64,000 bases of DNA from Bacteroidales bacterium (GTDB lineage: Bacteria; Bacteroidota; Bacteroidia; Bacteroidales; UBA932), in NCBI GenBank assembly GCA_023227835.1, contig JALOCI010000001.1, forward strand, positions 1-64,000, given 5' to 3'. Under the pieces are notes generated by a model. It saw only the letters and a list, made by a program, of their open reading frames with translations. It searched no databases and was not told the DNA's origin. Shown piece by piece: positions 51,595-61,518 of the stretch; position 1 is the first letter of the stretch; each line of letters begins with the position of its first letter. Made by a program: the position numbers and the translations under genes.

Positions 51595-52889
51595 TACAGG
51601 CTCCAGTAGCTGAGGGTTTGGATTTTGCCTCGATAGAGCCCTTTGATGTCGGCGAGGAAGGCATCGGGAGAGGTGGTGAGGGTCTTGAAATACTCTTCGG
51701 TTAGGTTTAGATACTCTTTGTGAGATACGGCTACGATCACTGCATCATAAGCGTTGGGCTGAGGTGAAGGTACCATCTCAAGCCCATATTCAGCACGCAC
51801 CTCAGCTCCATCCGCATGTGGATCCACTATATCCACATTTGTACCATAATCCTGTAGCTCCCTTATAATGTCAACCACCTTGGAGTTCCGGATATCCGAG
51901 ACGTCCTCCTTAAAAGTGATACCCATAACCAGCACCCTTGAAGACATCACATTACGCCCCAGACGGATCAGGTTCTTAACAACCTTCTTACCGATATAGC
52001 CACCCATAGAGTCGTTCACAAAGCGACCTGAGTCAATAATCTGAGGATGGTATTTCAACTTGTGAGCTTTATGGACTAAATAGTAGGGATCAACTCCTAT
52101 ACAATGCCCCCCGACAAGACCGGGATAAAATTTAAGGAAGTTCCATTTAGTACCGGCTGCATCCAGAACATCAAATGTGTTGATACCTATTCTGCTGAAA
52201 ATAATAGAGAGTTCGTTCATCAATGCTATGTTCACATCTCTTTGAGTGTTTTCAACAATTTTAGCAGCTTCAGCAACTTTGATACATGAAGCTTTGTGTA
52301 CACCAGACTTAACAACAAGTTCATATACCTTTGAAATATTCTCTAAAGCATCAGAGTCACACCCGGAAACAATTTTTATCGTATTTGTTAGAGTGTGAGT
52401 TTTATCACCCGGATTTATCCTTTCAGGAGAGTAGCCAACCTTAAAATCAATTCCGAATTTCAATCCTGAAAGCTCCTCAAGCAGAGGTACACAGTCCTCT
52501 TCAGTACACCCGGGGTAAACTGTCGATTCATAAACCACACAATCGCCCTTTTTCAACACTTTCCCGACACTTCTTGTAGCACCTAGCAGCGGTTTTAAGT
52601 CCGGCATATTGGCCTCATCGATAGGAGTGGGGACAGCAACTATGTAAAATGATGCCTCCTTTAAAACATCCAACGAAGAGGTGAAAATAATATCGTTGTT
52701 TTTAAAAGCCTCACTGCCAAGCTCATTGCAAGGGTCAATACCCTCCCTCATTTTTGAAAGGCGTTGCTCATTTATATCAAACCCAATTACGGATATCTTT
52801 TTTGCAAATTCAAGAGCAATAGGAAGACCGACATAGCCAAGGCCGACAACTGCGAGTTTGGTCTTTTTGGCTAATAATTTATTATACAT
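51594..52889 (-). CDS. UDP-N-acetylhexosamine 6-dehydrogenase (WbpO/TviB type)
   Basis: Oxidises the C6 hydroxyl of UDP-GlcNAc or UDP-GalNAc to a uronic acid for capsule or O-antigen. 431 residues: Rossmann motif VGLGYVGLPIALEF, SPERINPGD (typical of the aminosugar branch), catalytic Cys in GGHCIGVDPYYL and a C-terminal UDP-binding domain (GITFKEDVSDIRNSK). The branch fits WbpO/TviB/VipA, though UDP-ManNAc dehydrogenases are close. It is the last gene of the polysaccharide operon, and its stop lies in motif copy 3. Confidence 0.9.
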   Translation of the reverse strand: MYNKLLAKKTKLAVVGLGYVGLPIALEFAKKISVIGFDINEQRLSKMREGIDPCNELGSEAFKNNDIIFTSSLDVLKEASFYIVAVPTPIDEANMPDLKPLLGATRSVGKVLKKGDCVVYESTVYPGCTEEDCVPLLEELSGLKFGIDFKVGYSPERINPGDKTHTLTNTIKIVSGCDSDALENISKVYELVVKSGVHKASCIKVAEAAKIVENTQRDVNIALMNELSIIFSRIGINTFDVLDAAGTKWNFLKFYPGLVGGHCIGVDPYYLVHKAHKLKYHPQIIDSGRFVNDSMGGYIGKKVVKNLIRLGRNVMSSRVLVMGITFKEDVSDIRNSKVVDIIRELQDYGTNVDIVDPHADGAEVRAEYGLEMVPSPQPNAYDAVIVAVSHKEYLNLTEEYFKTLTTSPDAFLADIKGLYRGKIQTLSYWSL

Positions 52890-52899
52890 AATGAAATTT

Positions 52900-54105
52900 T
52901 TATTTTACTCCTTTTGTCATAGCTGAAACGACCTCTACAATTCTATGGATATCCACGTCTGAAACAAGCGGCCCGGAAGGCAAGCAGAGCCCTTTTTCAA
53001 AGAGTTCTCCGCACAAACCAAGCTGAACTCCGTTTTCGTCAGCTTGAGTACATTTTGTATAGGTATCATCTGAATCTCCGTATGTGAAAAATGGAGCACC
53101 GGAGAAGACCGGCTGAAGATGCATAGGCTTCCATAGAGGTCTTGTTTCAATATTCTCCTCCTCCATTTTAATACGTAAATCTTCCCTGGTGAATCCGGTC
53201 TTTTCGGAATCTATCAATATACAGGTTAACCAATGGTTAGACTCAAAATCATCTGATGGATTTTCAAGCATAGATATGCCGGGGATATTCTTCAGAAGCT
53301 TCTTGTAAAGAGCATTATTCTCACGCCTTCTTCTTATATGTTCATCAAGGACAAACATTTGTCCACGACCTATACCTGCACAAATATTGCTCATCCTGTA
53401 GTTGTAACCAATCTCTGAGTGCTGGTAATGAGGCGCTTTGTCACGTGACTGTGTGGCATAGAATTTTGTCTTTGCGGCAGCCTCTGCTGTTTTACAAACA
53501 AGAGCACCACCGCCGGAAGTTGTAATCACTTTATTGCCGTTAAAAGAGAGGCATGCAAAGTCTCCATAGGCACCGCAATATTTCCCTTTATATTTTGATC
53601 CCAAAGCCTCGGCTGCATCCTCCAGAACAGGAATCCCATACTTGCCTGCAATCTCCATGATTTCGTCCATTTTTGCAGGCATGCCATATAGATGCACAGG
53701 CATTATTGCCTTTGGTTTCTTTCCTGTATTTTCAATTACATCTTTGATTGCTCTCTCAAGCAGGGTGGGAGATATGTTCCATGTCTCTTTTTCACTGTCA
53801 ACGAAGACCGGTTCTGCTCCAAGATATTTTATAGGGTTTGCTGTTGCGGAAAATGTAAATGACTGGCAAATAACACAATCGCCCGGTCCTACTCCCAGTT
53901 GAAGCAGGCCAAGGTGAATTGCAGCAGTCCCCGCACTCAATGCAACCACATGCTTATTCTCGCCAAGGTATTCAGAGAGATCCTTTTCAAATCCATCAAC
54001 ATTCGGTCCAAGAGGAACCACCCAGTTGGTATCAAATGCCTCTTGTATAAATTGCTGCTCTTTACCGGACATGTGGGCGAGTGAGAGCCAGATTTTTTTG
54101 TTCAT
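52900..54105 (-). CDS. DegT/DnrJ/EryC1/StrS aminotransferase
   Basis: PLP enzyme that aminates a 4-keto (or 3-keto) nucleotide sugar. 401 residues from the ATG at 54105 (MNKKIWLSLAHMSG); an upstream start overlaps the acetyltransferase gene. The PLP lysine is in SFNGNKVITTSGGGAL, and HLYGMPAKMDEI and VLEDAAEALGSKYKG are family signatures. The sequence is close to PglE/LegC-like aminotransferases. Next to an acetyltransferase and an initiating transferase, it fits synthesis of a 4-acetamido sugar (di-N-acetylbacillosamine type). The matching 4,6-dehydratase (PglF) is not in the window. Confidence 0.9.
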   Translation of the reverse strand: MNKKIWLSLAHMSGKEQQFIQEAFDTNWVVPLGPNVDGFEKDLSEYLGENKHVVALSAGTAAIHLGLLQLGVGPGDCVICQSFTFSATANPIKYLGAEPVFVDSEKETWNISPTLLERAIKDVIENTGKKPKAIMPVHLYGMPAKMDEIMEIAGKYGIPVLEDAAEALGSKYKGKYCGAYGDFACLSFNGNKVITTSGGGALVCKTAEAAAKTKFYATQSRDKAPHYQHSEIGYNYRMSNICAGIGRGQMFVLDEHIRRRRENNALYKKLLKNIPGISMLENPSDDFESNHWLTCILIDSEKTGFTREDLRIKMEEENIETRPLWKPMHLQPVFSGAPFFTYGDSDDTYTKCTQADENGVQLGLCGELFEKGLCLPSGPLVSDVDIHRIVEVVSAMTKGVK

Positions 54106-54107
54106 AA

Positions 54108-54755
54108 TTATTGGTTGAATTTTATAACCTTTGCTGGCACACCTACTGCGGTGCAATTTGAAGGCAATGATTTGGATACAACAGCTCCGGCACCTACTAT
54201 TGTGTTATTGCCAATCTCTATCTGGTTAATAATTTTAGCGCCGGTTCCAACATATACGCCTTCCCCGATATTTACCTCTCCAGAAATGTTAACAGTAGGC
54301 ATAAATGAAGTGTATTTTCCAATTACTGTATCATGTCCAACAGTACAAGAGAGATTTAATATAACAAAATCATTTATTATTGTGTTAATAGTTATCATAA
54401 CACCGGCACAAATTATACAGCCATTTCCAATATGATTATATTTTCTATTTCCAATTAATACACTAGGGTGTATTAAGGTCGGGAAAGTTATATTTATATT
54501 TTTTATTTTTTCGTGTACTTTCCTTTTTATTTCAGGGTTACCGATAGCAAGAACAATATCTAACTCTGTAATATAGTTGTTTAATTCCTTGATTCCCCCA
54601 AGTACAGGATAGCCATTGATGATTGTGCCTTTTTCGATACCATCGTCAAAATAACCAATAAAATTGTACTCTCGAACGGTTTTATTTATTTGTTCAATTA
54701 AAGAATGAACCTCTCTTCCAAAGCCGCCAGCTCCAAAAATTGCAATTTTTTTCAT
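54108..54755 (-). CDS. Sugar O/N-acyltransferase, left-handed beta-helix (PglD-like)
   Basis: 215 residues from the ATG at 54755 (MKKIAIFGAGGFGREVHSL); the longer frame is an artefact. The N-terminal Rossmann-like PglD_N domain (about 1-80) is followed by hexapeptide repeats (IGNGCIICAGVMITINTIIN, IGEGVYVGTGAKIINQIEIG, NNTIVGAGAVVSKSLPSN) that bind acetyl-CoA. It acetylates an aminosugar, most likely the product of the aminotransferase gene 2 bp downstream. The catalytic His is probably His153 in SCTVGHDTVIG. Confidence 0.88.
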   Translation of the reverse strand: MKKIAIFGAGGFGREVHSLIEQINKTVREYNFIGYFDDGIEKGTIINGYPVLGGIKELNNYITELDIVLAIGNPEIKRKVHEKIKNINITFPTLIHPSVLIGNRKYNHIGNGCIICAGVMITINTIINDFVILNLSCTVGHDTVIGKYTSFMPTVNISGEVNIGEGVYVGTGAKIINQIEIGNNTIVGAGAVVSKSLPSNCTAVGVPAKVIKFNQ

Positions 54756-54756
54756 A

Positions 54757-55383
54757 CTATTTACTACCTTTAAATGGTTCCATTGTAACATCTTTGGATG
54801 CATTTATGCCATCTCTGAAAAACACTCTCTTGATAGTTATGAAAAGTATTTTTAAATCCAACCAAAAACTAAAATTATCCACATACCACAAATCATATTC
54901 AAATTTTTCTTCCCATGAAATCGCATTTCTCCCATTAATCTGCGCCCAACCACTCATTCCTGGTCGAACATTGTGTCTTCTCGCCTGTTCTTGATTGTAA
55001 AGAGGTAAATAATCTATAAGTAGAGGTCTTGGACCTATGAAAGACATATCACCTTTAAGAATATTTAGTAATTGAGGCAATTCATCTATTGAACAACTTC
55101 TTACTATCTTTCCAATTTTCGTGATTCTTTCTGAATCTGGCAATAATCTTCCATTTGTATCACGTTCATTTGACATAGTTTTAAACTTGAATACTCTAAA
55201 TATTTTACCTTTATAACCAGGTCTAAACTGGGAATAAAAAACACCTGCTCCTTTATTGGAAATTTTCAAACTTATTATAATAATAATAGTGATGGGTAAA
55301 GTAAATAATAAAGCGATAAAAGCCCCAAGAAATCCAATTGGTCTTTTTATAATTTTTAAATAAATCTTTTGATAATTAGTCAT
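54757..55383 (-). CDS. Initiating bacterial sugar transferase (PglC/WcaJ family)
   Basis: Transfers a sugar-1-phosphate to undecaprenyl phosphate and starts the repeat unit. 208 residues: one N-terminal hydrophobic segment (GFLGAFIALLFTLPITIIII) and the catalytic core with FKTMSNERD, RSCSIDELPQLLNILKGDMS and SFIGPRPL. The short form is the PglC type. The adjacent acetyltransferase and aminotransferase suggest that its sugar is a 4-acetamido derivative. Confidence 0.92.
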   Translation of the reverse strand: MTNYQKIYLKIIKRPIGFLGAFIALLFTLPITIIIIISLKISNKGAGVFYSQFRPGYKGKIFRVFKFKTMSNERDTNGRLLPDSERITKIGKIVRSCSIDELPQLLNILKGDMSFIGPRPLLIDYLPLYNQEQARRHNVRPGMSGWAQINGRNAISWEEKFEYDLWYVDNFSFWLDLKILFITIKRVFFRDGINASKDVTMEPFKGSK

Positions 55384-56587
55384 TGAAATGATTCATTATA
55401 GCATTGTATGTATTTATTGGCTGATACATTTCTTCCATGAAATGATATCCCTTTTCACCCATAATCTTTATATCAGATTGTATCATCTTGTTAACGCAAT
55501 CTGTAAATGCAACAACATTATTGCTAGGGCAATAGAAACCATATCCTTCGTTTTCCGCAATTGGGCCAACATCGGAATTGTTATCTGTACAAGCAATCAC
55601 AGGCATCCGATTCTCCAAATATGATAGTAACCGCGAAGGATAATTTGGTATCGTAAACCTATAGTCAAGAAAAATTAATCCCACATCGCAAGCTTGTACT
55701 AGTTTGTCATAATCTTCCTTTGGCAATAATTTATGTAGACTTACGGAAGTATTTTTATTGTTTTTGTACCAATCTTCAACTATATTATAATCTGTACCAC
55801 TACCAACAACAAGAAAATGACAATCTTTTCTGTTTTTATTAGCGTCAAGGCATTTTACTAAAAATGGTACCCCTTGTGGTTTGCCTAAGTTGCCCCCGTA
55901 TATAAATATAATTTTATCTAATGGAAGCCTGTATTTTCTTCTTATTTCCTCTCTATCCATACTATAATCTATTCTATTAGACAGATCAAAGCTGTTTGGA
56001 CAAAGTTCAACCTTTTTAGGGTTTACTTCAAGATTGTGTTTGATTACAAACTCAACATTTGCAGGAGACATACATCCTATATAATCAGAAAGCTGATATA
56101 GTTTTTTTTCCTTATTTCTAAAGATTTGGTAAATAATACCTTTAATACCAGTTTTGGTCAACATCCCAAGATCTAAAGCGTTTTGAGGAAATATATCCTT
56201 CAATTGCAGATAAGTTTTGGCTCCATATTTCTTTTTTACCCAATCAATAACTTTAATAATTGTAATAGGAGGTGTTGAATAAGTAACCAGGTCAAATTTT
56301 ACATCACTCCAATACTTGTTAATGGCACTCATGAATTGTTGTCCAATTATCAAGGTCCCGATTCCCTTTTCTATGACATTCGTCTTTTGAATATTTAATG
56401 TCTTGACTCTAAGTATTATTGCTCCATCAGATTCATATAGATGAGTCTTTGTTTTAAACCTTCTCTCGAGAGGACAAACAATATAAACAAGATGCCCATT
56501 CTTAACAAATTCCTTCATCAAGAATTGATAAATCATTCTCTCTTCAATATTATCTATCTTTGCCAAGGTTAGAAAAAGGATGTTCAT
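55376..56587 (-). CDS. Glycosyltransferase, WbuB-like (L-fucosamine transferase family)
   Basis: 403 residues of the GT4 GT-B fold. N-terminal region with YSTPPITIIKVIDWVKKKYG, AKTYLQLKDIFPQNALDLGM and IGCMSPANVEFVIKHN, the features of WbuB, the FucNAc transferase that accompanies fnlABC in E. coli and other bacteria. The nucleotide-binding region is IFIYGGNLGKPQGVPFLVKC. It overlaps the sugar transferase gene by 8 bp. The presence of the complete FucNAc pathway upstream supports the assignment. Confidence 0.85.
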   Translation of the reverse strand: MNILFLTLAKIDNIEERMIYQFLMKEFVKNGHLVYIVCPLERRFKTKTHLYESDGAIILRVKTLNIQKTNVIEKGIGTLIIGQQFMSAINKYWSDVKFDLVTYSTPPITIIKVIDWVKKKYGAKTYLQLKDIFPQNALDLGMLTKTGIKGIIYQIFRNKEKKLYQLSDYIGCMSPANVEFVIKHNLEVNPKKVELCPNSFDLSNRIDYSMDREEIRRKYRLPLDKIIFIYGGNLGKPQGVPFLVKCLDANKNRKDCHFLVVGSGTDYNIVEDWYKNNKNTSVSLHKLLPKEDYDKLVQACDVGLIFLDYRFTIPNYPSRLLSYLENRMPVIACTDNNSDVGPIAENEGYGFYCPSNNVVAFTDCVNKMIQSDIKIMGEKGYHFMEEMYQPINTYNAIMNHFND

Positions 56588-56591
56588 TAAT

Positions 56592-57377
56592 TTATATCAG
56601 AGGTTGTATATCAATTTTTTCTTTTGGCATAGGATACTGTATTAGCACTGCTTTGTACTTACCTTTGAACACGAAAATACTACCTGCAGCTGCTCCAATC
56701 ACACCAAAGTGATCAATGAGACTCTTTATGTCTGTATAAGAACCGGCGCCACCAAGGATGGTCAATGGAACATCCGTCAGTTCACGTACCTTTTCGCACA
56801 TCTCCAAGTCGTATCCAGACATCACACCATCAAGGTCAATGTTGTTGATGACAAGCTCTCCGTATGGAATTTCCTTGATTTTATGTAAGAACTCATACAA
56901 TTTATTGCCAGTATTCTTCTTACCATTGTGAGTAAAGATCTCATAATATTTACCACCAAGTAAACTGTTTTTCTTGGCAATATCTAATACAAGCACTACA
57001 CTCTGAGCTCCTACAGCTTCACTCATCTGAAGAAGCAAATTGGGATTTTCCAAAGCAGCAGCGCTTACAGCAACCTTTTCTACACCCAACTTGATAATCT
57101 TTCGAACCTGCTCAACAGTAGTCACACCACCACCATAGCAAAGTGGCATACGGCATTCTGTTGCCACATTTTTAATCATGTCATAATCAGGTTCTCGTCC
57201 TTGAACGGTGGCATCGATGTCAATAACCATAATCTCGTCCACATACTTTTCGTTGAATATCTTGACAGCATTGATCGGGTCGCCCACATACTTGCCATCC
57301 TCTACTCTGAACTTCAGTGTCTTCACCAGACCTTTGTCATGCACCAGAAGACAAGGAATAATTCTTGATCGTAACAT
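56592..57377 (-). CDS. HisF-like cyclase subunit of sugar amidotransferase (WbuZ type)
   Basis: 261-residue TIM barrel of the HisF family (MLRSRIIPCLLVHDKGLVKT, CYGGGVTTVEQVRKIIKLGV, ILGGAGSYTDIKSLI). In polysaccharide clusters this paralogue passes ammonia, released by the HisH-like subunit, to an N-acetyl sugar held by the WbuX-type protein, making an acetamidino (amidine) group. It is not the histidine enzyme: it lies between glycosyltransferase and amidotransferase genes, with no other his genes. The gap to the HisH-like gene is 6 bp. Confidence 0.88.
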   Translation of the reverse strand: MLRSRIIPCLLVHDKGLVKTLKFRVEDGKYVGDPINAVKIFNEKYVDEIMVIDIDATVQGREPDYDMIKNVATECRMPLCYGGGVTTVEQVRKIIKLGVEKVAVSAAALENPNLLLQMSEAVGAQSVVLVLDIAKKNSLLGGKYYEIFTHNGKKNTGNKLYEFLHKIKEIPYGELVINNIDLDGVMSGYDLEMCEKVRELTDVPLTILGGAGSYTDIKSLIDHFGVIGAAAGSIFVFKGKYKAVLIQYPMPKEKIDIQPLI

Positions 57378-57383
57378 AGGTTC

Positions 57384-57998
57384 TTACAGGTTGGCAAAGT
57401 TTTTGAGTAATTGTATTCCGTTATCGTGACTCTTCTCCGGGTGGAACTGCACACCATAGATATTATCATGGTTTACTGCTGAATGAAATAACTGTCCGTA
57501 TTCTGTGTTGCAGATTACGTTAGATTTATCAGCACACTCATAGTAATAGGAATGTACGAAGTAGAAACCGACTTCTGGATCGATATCCTTAAAAAGTGGA
57601 CAATCGCGTGTAATCTTAATTGAATTCCACCCAAGATGTGGAATTTTGGGTTTGGATGGGATAAGATTCTTATCGAATTTCTTTACCTTTCCGTGAATCC
57701 ATCCAAGACCATTAAGAGTACCTTCCTCACTACTGTCAGCCAACATCTGCATGCCCACACAGATACCCAGGATTGGCACTTTCTCTTCAAATACCTTTTT
57801 GTTCAATACGTCTGTAAAACCCTTTTCTTGAAGAGTAAAAATAGTCTCATCAAAAGCCCCCACACCTGGAAGAATAATGTGGTCGGCCTCGATAATCTGC
57901 TCCTTGACTGTTGCAAACTCAAATGGAATATTCAGTCGTTCATATATATTCTTGATGGCGTTGATATTCCCCGAACCATAATCTAATATTGTAATCAT
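57384..57998 (-). CDS. HisH-like glutaminase subunit of sugar amidotransferase (WbuY type)
   Basis: 204 residues, class I glutamine amidotransferase. The nucleophile Cys is in VPILGICVGMQMLADSSEEG, and the His-Glu pair is in GVQFHPEKSHDNG. It releases ammonia from glutamine for the HisF-like partner. It overlaps the WbuX-type gene by 4 bp, so the three act as one complex in the modification of an N-acetylated sugar. Confidence 0.9.
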   Translation of the reverse strand: MITILDYGSGNINAIKNIYERLNIPFEFATVKEQIIEADHIILPGVGAFDETIFTLQEKGFTDVLNKKVFEEKVPILGICVGMQMLADSSEEGTLNGLGWIHGKVKKFDKNLIPSKPKIPHLGWNSIKITRDCPLFKDIDPEVGFYFVHSYYYECADKSNVICNTEYGQLFHSAVNHDNIYGVQFHPEKSHDNGIQLLKNFANL

Positions 57999-59137
57999 CT
58001 AACTTGTGCTCTGTTAAGGTGCAACTTGTTTGCGAGTTCCGAGAGTTTGCTCAACATTGTCTGATTGTTTTTATAATCCCAATAGAACTTCTGAGGCATG
58101 TCGAAAAAGCCCTGCAGTTCTTCAACTGTTATGCCCAACTTTGTAGCTACATATTTAAAGTCGTCCTTAATGGTATCAGGATTGTATGGTTTCTTTCTCA
58201 ATTCTTCCAAAGCCTCTGTGCGAGTCATCTGACCTGCAAGAATTAGGCTAGAGAACTGTACGCTACGAGGGTCATATCCAAAGCGTTCTGGTAACCAAAA
58301 ACTCTCGAAGAAACGGGTGAAGCGTGACTCAAAATGCTTCTGTGGGTATGGCATCCATCCATATTCTCGTTGAAGCATCTCCTTTGCCTCGTTCTTACTG
58401 TATGGGAAGTATGTCAACAATTGCACGAACTTTATACCCTTGATATATTTCATCCAGAATTTGCGATAGAATACACTGGTCATTGGGTAAGTCTTCATAG
58501 GATTTGTGCAGAACTGCTCACGGATGTCATCGATTAATCTAGAATCAGTGTAACAATAATACTTTACTGGATATGAACAAAACTCAGATGAATAATTATA
58601 ACCATTGAGTATGTATTTTATTTTATACTTTTCCGCAAATTTATAAACACCTCCAACGAAAGCAAGGTCTTGGGCTGCATCTAAATAAGGAACTCCGGAT
58701 TTGAAGAGAGCTAACTGGAAGTCTTTCATTTCCTCCCAGTTTATTACCTCTGTATAAAGATCCAGCCCTAGTTTATCCACCATCATTTGGATGTTATTAA
58801 CTGCTATTTCTGAATTCCAGCCACCATCAACATGGAATACAAGTGGTCGAAGCCCTAATTTTTTCACGGCAAAATGTAGCATATATGAACTGTCTACACC
58901 TCCGCTCATTCCTAAAAGACAATCAAAATCATGTTTTCTCCCATCCTCCTTAATCTTATTGACTAAGCTTTCAAATTCGATTTTCTTCTTACTCCAGTCG
59001 AGATATGGTTCAATCTGGGTCTTGTATTCATTACATTGGTCACAGACTCCATGTTCATCAAAATGAATACGAGAATCATTTGTATCCATTACACAATTGC
59101 TACATACCTGATACGGTCTAATTTTTTTTGTTGCCAT
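57995..59137 (-). CDS. N-acetyl sugar amidotransferase (WbuX/PseA family)
   Basis: 380 residues. Two CxxC pairs (CSNCVMD and CDQCNEY) suggest a zinc site; the ATP-binding PP-loop is LLGMSGGVDSSYML (about 77-90). ATP activation of the acetamido group and ammonia from WbuY/WbuZ give an acetamidino sugar, as in L-FucNAm of some E. coli and Pseudomonas O-antigens. The UDP-FucNAc genes next to it make FucNAc the likely substrate. A decayed second copy of this gene lies at 62638-63475. Confidence 0.9.
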   Translation of the reverse strand: MATKKIRPYQVCSNCVMDTNDSRIHFDEHGVCDQCNEYKTQIEPYLDWSKKKIEFESLVNKIKEDGRKHDFDCLLGMSGGVDSSYMLHFAVKKLGLRPLVFHVDGGWNSEIAVNNIQMMVDKLGLDLYTEVINWEEMKDFQLALFKSGVPYLDAAQDLAFVGGVYKFAEKYKIKYILNGYNYSSEFCSYPVKYYCYTDSRLIDDIREQFCTNPMKTYPMTSVFYRKFWMKYIKGIKFVQLLTYFPYSKNEAKEMLQREYGWMPYPQKHFESRFTRFFESFWLPERFGYDPRSVQFSSLILAGQMTRTEALEELRKKPYNPDTIKDDFKYVATKLGITVEELQGFFDMPQKFYWDYKNNQTMLSKLSELANKLHLNRAQVR

Positions 59138-59268
59138 ATTATAATACCTAACTTGGATTAATTAGATTGTGGATTTGAATCTGATATTTAGTTTTGAATA
59201 TTATTATTCATAATCTGTATTGTAATTTTAACTGATCTTCTTTCTGCGTTTACTCTATAATATTCATT

Positions 59269-60402
59269 TTACTCACTCCAAACTACCCTCTTAATATAAT
59301 CAGTATAGCTCAAAATTATCCGTACTACTTTATCACTGACATTTGGCATGCTATAATCACTCACCGGATGGAAATTCCTCTCTTTCCCAATGTTTTGATA
59401 TTGAAGCTGAACTAGACCTTGCATCACTCTCTCCGGATTAAGCCCTACCATCATTACACTAGCCTCCTCCATCGACTCAGGTCGCTCGTGAGCCTCACGA
59501 ATGTTTAATGCGCGGAAGTTTAAAATAGAGCTCTCCTCTGAAATTGTACCGCTATCTGACAATACAGCAAAGGCTTTCATCTGTAGCTTATTGTAGTCGC
59601 TAAGTCCCATAGGTTTCATGAGTTGAATATTTTTATGGAATGTTATACCTTTGGAATCTATCATTTTACGTGTGCGGGGGTGTGTTGAAACGATTACCGG
59701 ATAGTTGTACTTTTCTGTAACAGTCTTCAAGATTTCGACAAGGTTATTAAAGTTCTTCTCTGAGTTGATATTCTCCTCCCTATGGGCAGATACAACAAAA
59801 TATTTTCCCTCCTCGAGTCCTAACTTTTCAAGAATAGTGGACTTTTCAATTTTTGGAAGGTATTTCATCAACACCTCATACATAGGACTTCCGGTCTTAA
59901 TTATTCTGTCTGGATGTAACCCCTCTGCCAGAAGGTATTCTCTGGCAATATCACTATAAGTTAGGTTGATGTCTGAAGTGTGGTCTACTATTTTACGATT
60001 GCTCTCTTCCGGAACTCTCTGGTCAAAGCAACGATTACCTGCCTCCATATGGAAGATTGGAATATGTCGTTTCTTGGCAGCAATTGCACAGAGGCAGGAG
60101 TTTGTATCTCCAAGTACAAGAAATGCGTCAGGTTTGATATCTTCCAATACAGGATCAATATTAATCAATATCTGGCCGGCTGTTTCGGTTGCATTTTTAC
60201 CGGCAGCTTTAAGGAAGAAATCAGGCTTACGAAGTTCCAAATCTTCAAAGAACACTTCGTTTAGTTCATAGTCATAATTTTGTCCTGTATGAACAAGAGT
60301 GTGCTCGATTGCTTCACTTTTATCTAGTTTTTGTAGTACGCATGCGAGCCTGATTATTTCAGGTCGTGTGCCGACAACAGTCAGTACTTTTAATTTTTTC
60401 AT
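59269..60402 (-). CDS. fnlC: UDP-N-acetylglucosamine 2-epimerase-like (FnlC/WbjD)
   Basis: Last step of UDP-L-FucNAc synthesis, the C2 epimerisation. 377 residues of the WecB fold: VVGTRPEIIRLACVL, LVLGDTNSCLCAIAAKK, HMEAGNRCFDQRVPEESNR and VSAHREENI. The RCFDQRVPEE form separates FnlC/WbjD from housekeeping WecB. It follows the FnlB-type gene without a gap. 131 bp separate it from wbuX-like, without a clear terminator. Confidence 0.92.
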   Translation of the reverse strand: MKKLKVLTVVGTRPEIIRLACVLQKLDKSEAIEHTLVHTGQNYDYELNEVFFEDLELRKPDFFLKAAGKNATETAGQILINIDPVLEDIKPDAFLVLGDTNSCLCAIAAKKRHIPIFHMEAGNRCFDQRVPEESNRKIVDHTSDINLTYSDIAREYLLAEGLHPDRIIKTGSPMYEVLMKYLPKIEKSTILEKLGLEEGKYFVVSAHREENINSEKNFNNLVEILKTVTEKYNYPVIVSTHPRTRKMIDSKGITFHKNIQLMKPMGLSDYNKLQMKAFAVLSDSGTISEESSILNFRALNIREAHERPESMEEASVMMVGLNPERVMQGLVQLQYQNIGKERNFHPVSDYSMPNVSDKVVRIILSYTDYIKRVVWSE

Positions 60403-61518
60403 CTATACTTCTTCAAAAAATGTATCTCCGTCTTCTGGTTTATACCATTCGTTTATCCAAAATTGTGTATAAAGTTCTTCGTCTCCAATGTTTGTAATAT
60501 TATGTGTGTACCAAACGGGCATATCCACATATGAGGGTTCATTTCCATCAAGATGAAAATCAAGAATCTCATCACTCCCAATTTTACGAAGCTGGATTTT
60601 TGCTTCCCCTTTGATAACAGTAAACCTCTCAATTTTGCGGGTGTGGTAATGGTTCCCTCGGGTGATTCCTGGTAGGGTAGTGGAGAATGAAACCTGCCCA
60701 CCTATACCAAGTTTGATGGTCTCTACAAACATACCTCGGTTATCTGAATGTTTTTCCAATTTTAAAGGGAAAGTACTCTTATAATCAATATATGACCTGA
60801 ATGTATTGAACAAGTTAACATCATTAATGTCTGCCAGATTGGGAATAATGCCTTTGTCTTTATACAACGTCGTAAACTGCTCATAAAGAGCCAGAATACT
60901 ACTCACTTTTCTTTCAAAATCAGAAGGTACATCAACCCTCTCAACGCCCTTGAAATCAATTTGCTTGATAATGAATTTGCATAGCGATCCAACATAGATT
61001 AGCTTAACAATACTGTCGGTTATGATTTTTGGCTGTTCACCATTGATTAGCTTATAAGCAAAAGTGGCTATGAAGGTATTGTAATTCGGTCTTGAAAACT
61101 CTCCGTAAACATTTGGAACAACCAAACCGCTGAATGACGCACCTTTTCTCTTTGCCCATAGTTCCAATAACTCTCTTCCGGTCCTCTTAGATTTTCCATA
61201 GAGATTATCCAACTCCTCCTGGGTAGAGGATGTGAACATAACATGAGGTGTTACACCCTCAATCTCCATTGCATCAATGAGCTCTTGAACCAGATTGATA
61301 TTTGTGTCATAAATTACCTGAGGGTCAGGATGCCGATTCATTGCCGCAAGATGGATAATAACATCGCACTGCTTTACAAAGTTCCTTAGCAGAGAGGCAT
61401 CGTTAAAGAAGTTATCCTCAAAGGGTATCCTTTTATATTTTTCGGGTTGCAATCCAAGATGGTTGTAGAGATGTGTCCCGACAAACCCGGCTTGTCCGGT
61501 TATTCCGACACTTATCAT
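60403..61518 (-). CDS. fnlB: Capsular polysaccharide reductase with cupin domain (FnlB/WbjC)
   Basis: 371 residues. The N-terminal about 250 residues are an extended SDR (ITGQAGFVGTHLYNHLGL, YGKSKRTGREL), and the C-terminal about 115 are a cupin (NRGMFVETIKLGIGGQVSFS, TRGNHYHTRKIERFTVI) related to dTDP-sugar epimerases. WbjC/FnlB reduces and epimerises the keto intermediate in UDP-L-FucNAc synthesis. It overlaps fnlA by 4 bp and abuts fnlC, giving the canonical fnlA-fnlB-fnlC order. Confidence 0.93.
   Translation of the reverse strand: MISVGITGQAGFVGTHLYNHLGLQPEKYKRIPFEDNFFNDASLLRNFVKQCDVIIHLAAMNRHPDPQVIYDTNINLVQELIDAMEIEGVTPHVMFTSSTQEELDNLYGKSKRTGRELLELWAKRKGASFSGLVVPNVYGEFSRPNYNTFIATFAYKLINGEQPKIITDSIVKLIYVGSLCKFIIKQIDFKGVERVDVPSDFERKVSSILALYEQFTTLYKDKGIIPNLADINDVNLFNTFRSYIDYKSTFPLKLEKHSDNRGMFVETIKLGIGGQVSFSTTLPGITRGNHYHTRKIERFTVIKGEAKIQLRKIGSDEILDFHLDGNEPSYVDMPVWYTHNITNIGDEELYTQFWINEWYKPEDGDTFFEEV

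Noticed and set aside
56592..57998. HisF and HisH as histidine biosynthesis genes
   Set aside because: They overlap or adjoin a WbuX-type amidotransferase in a polysaccharide operon and no other his genes are present.
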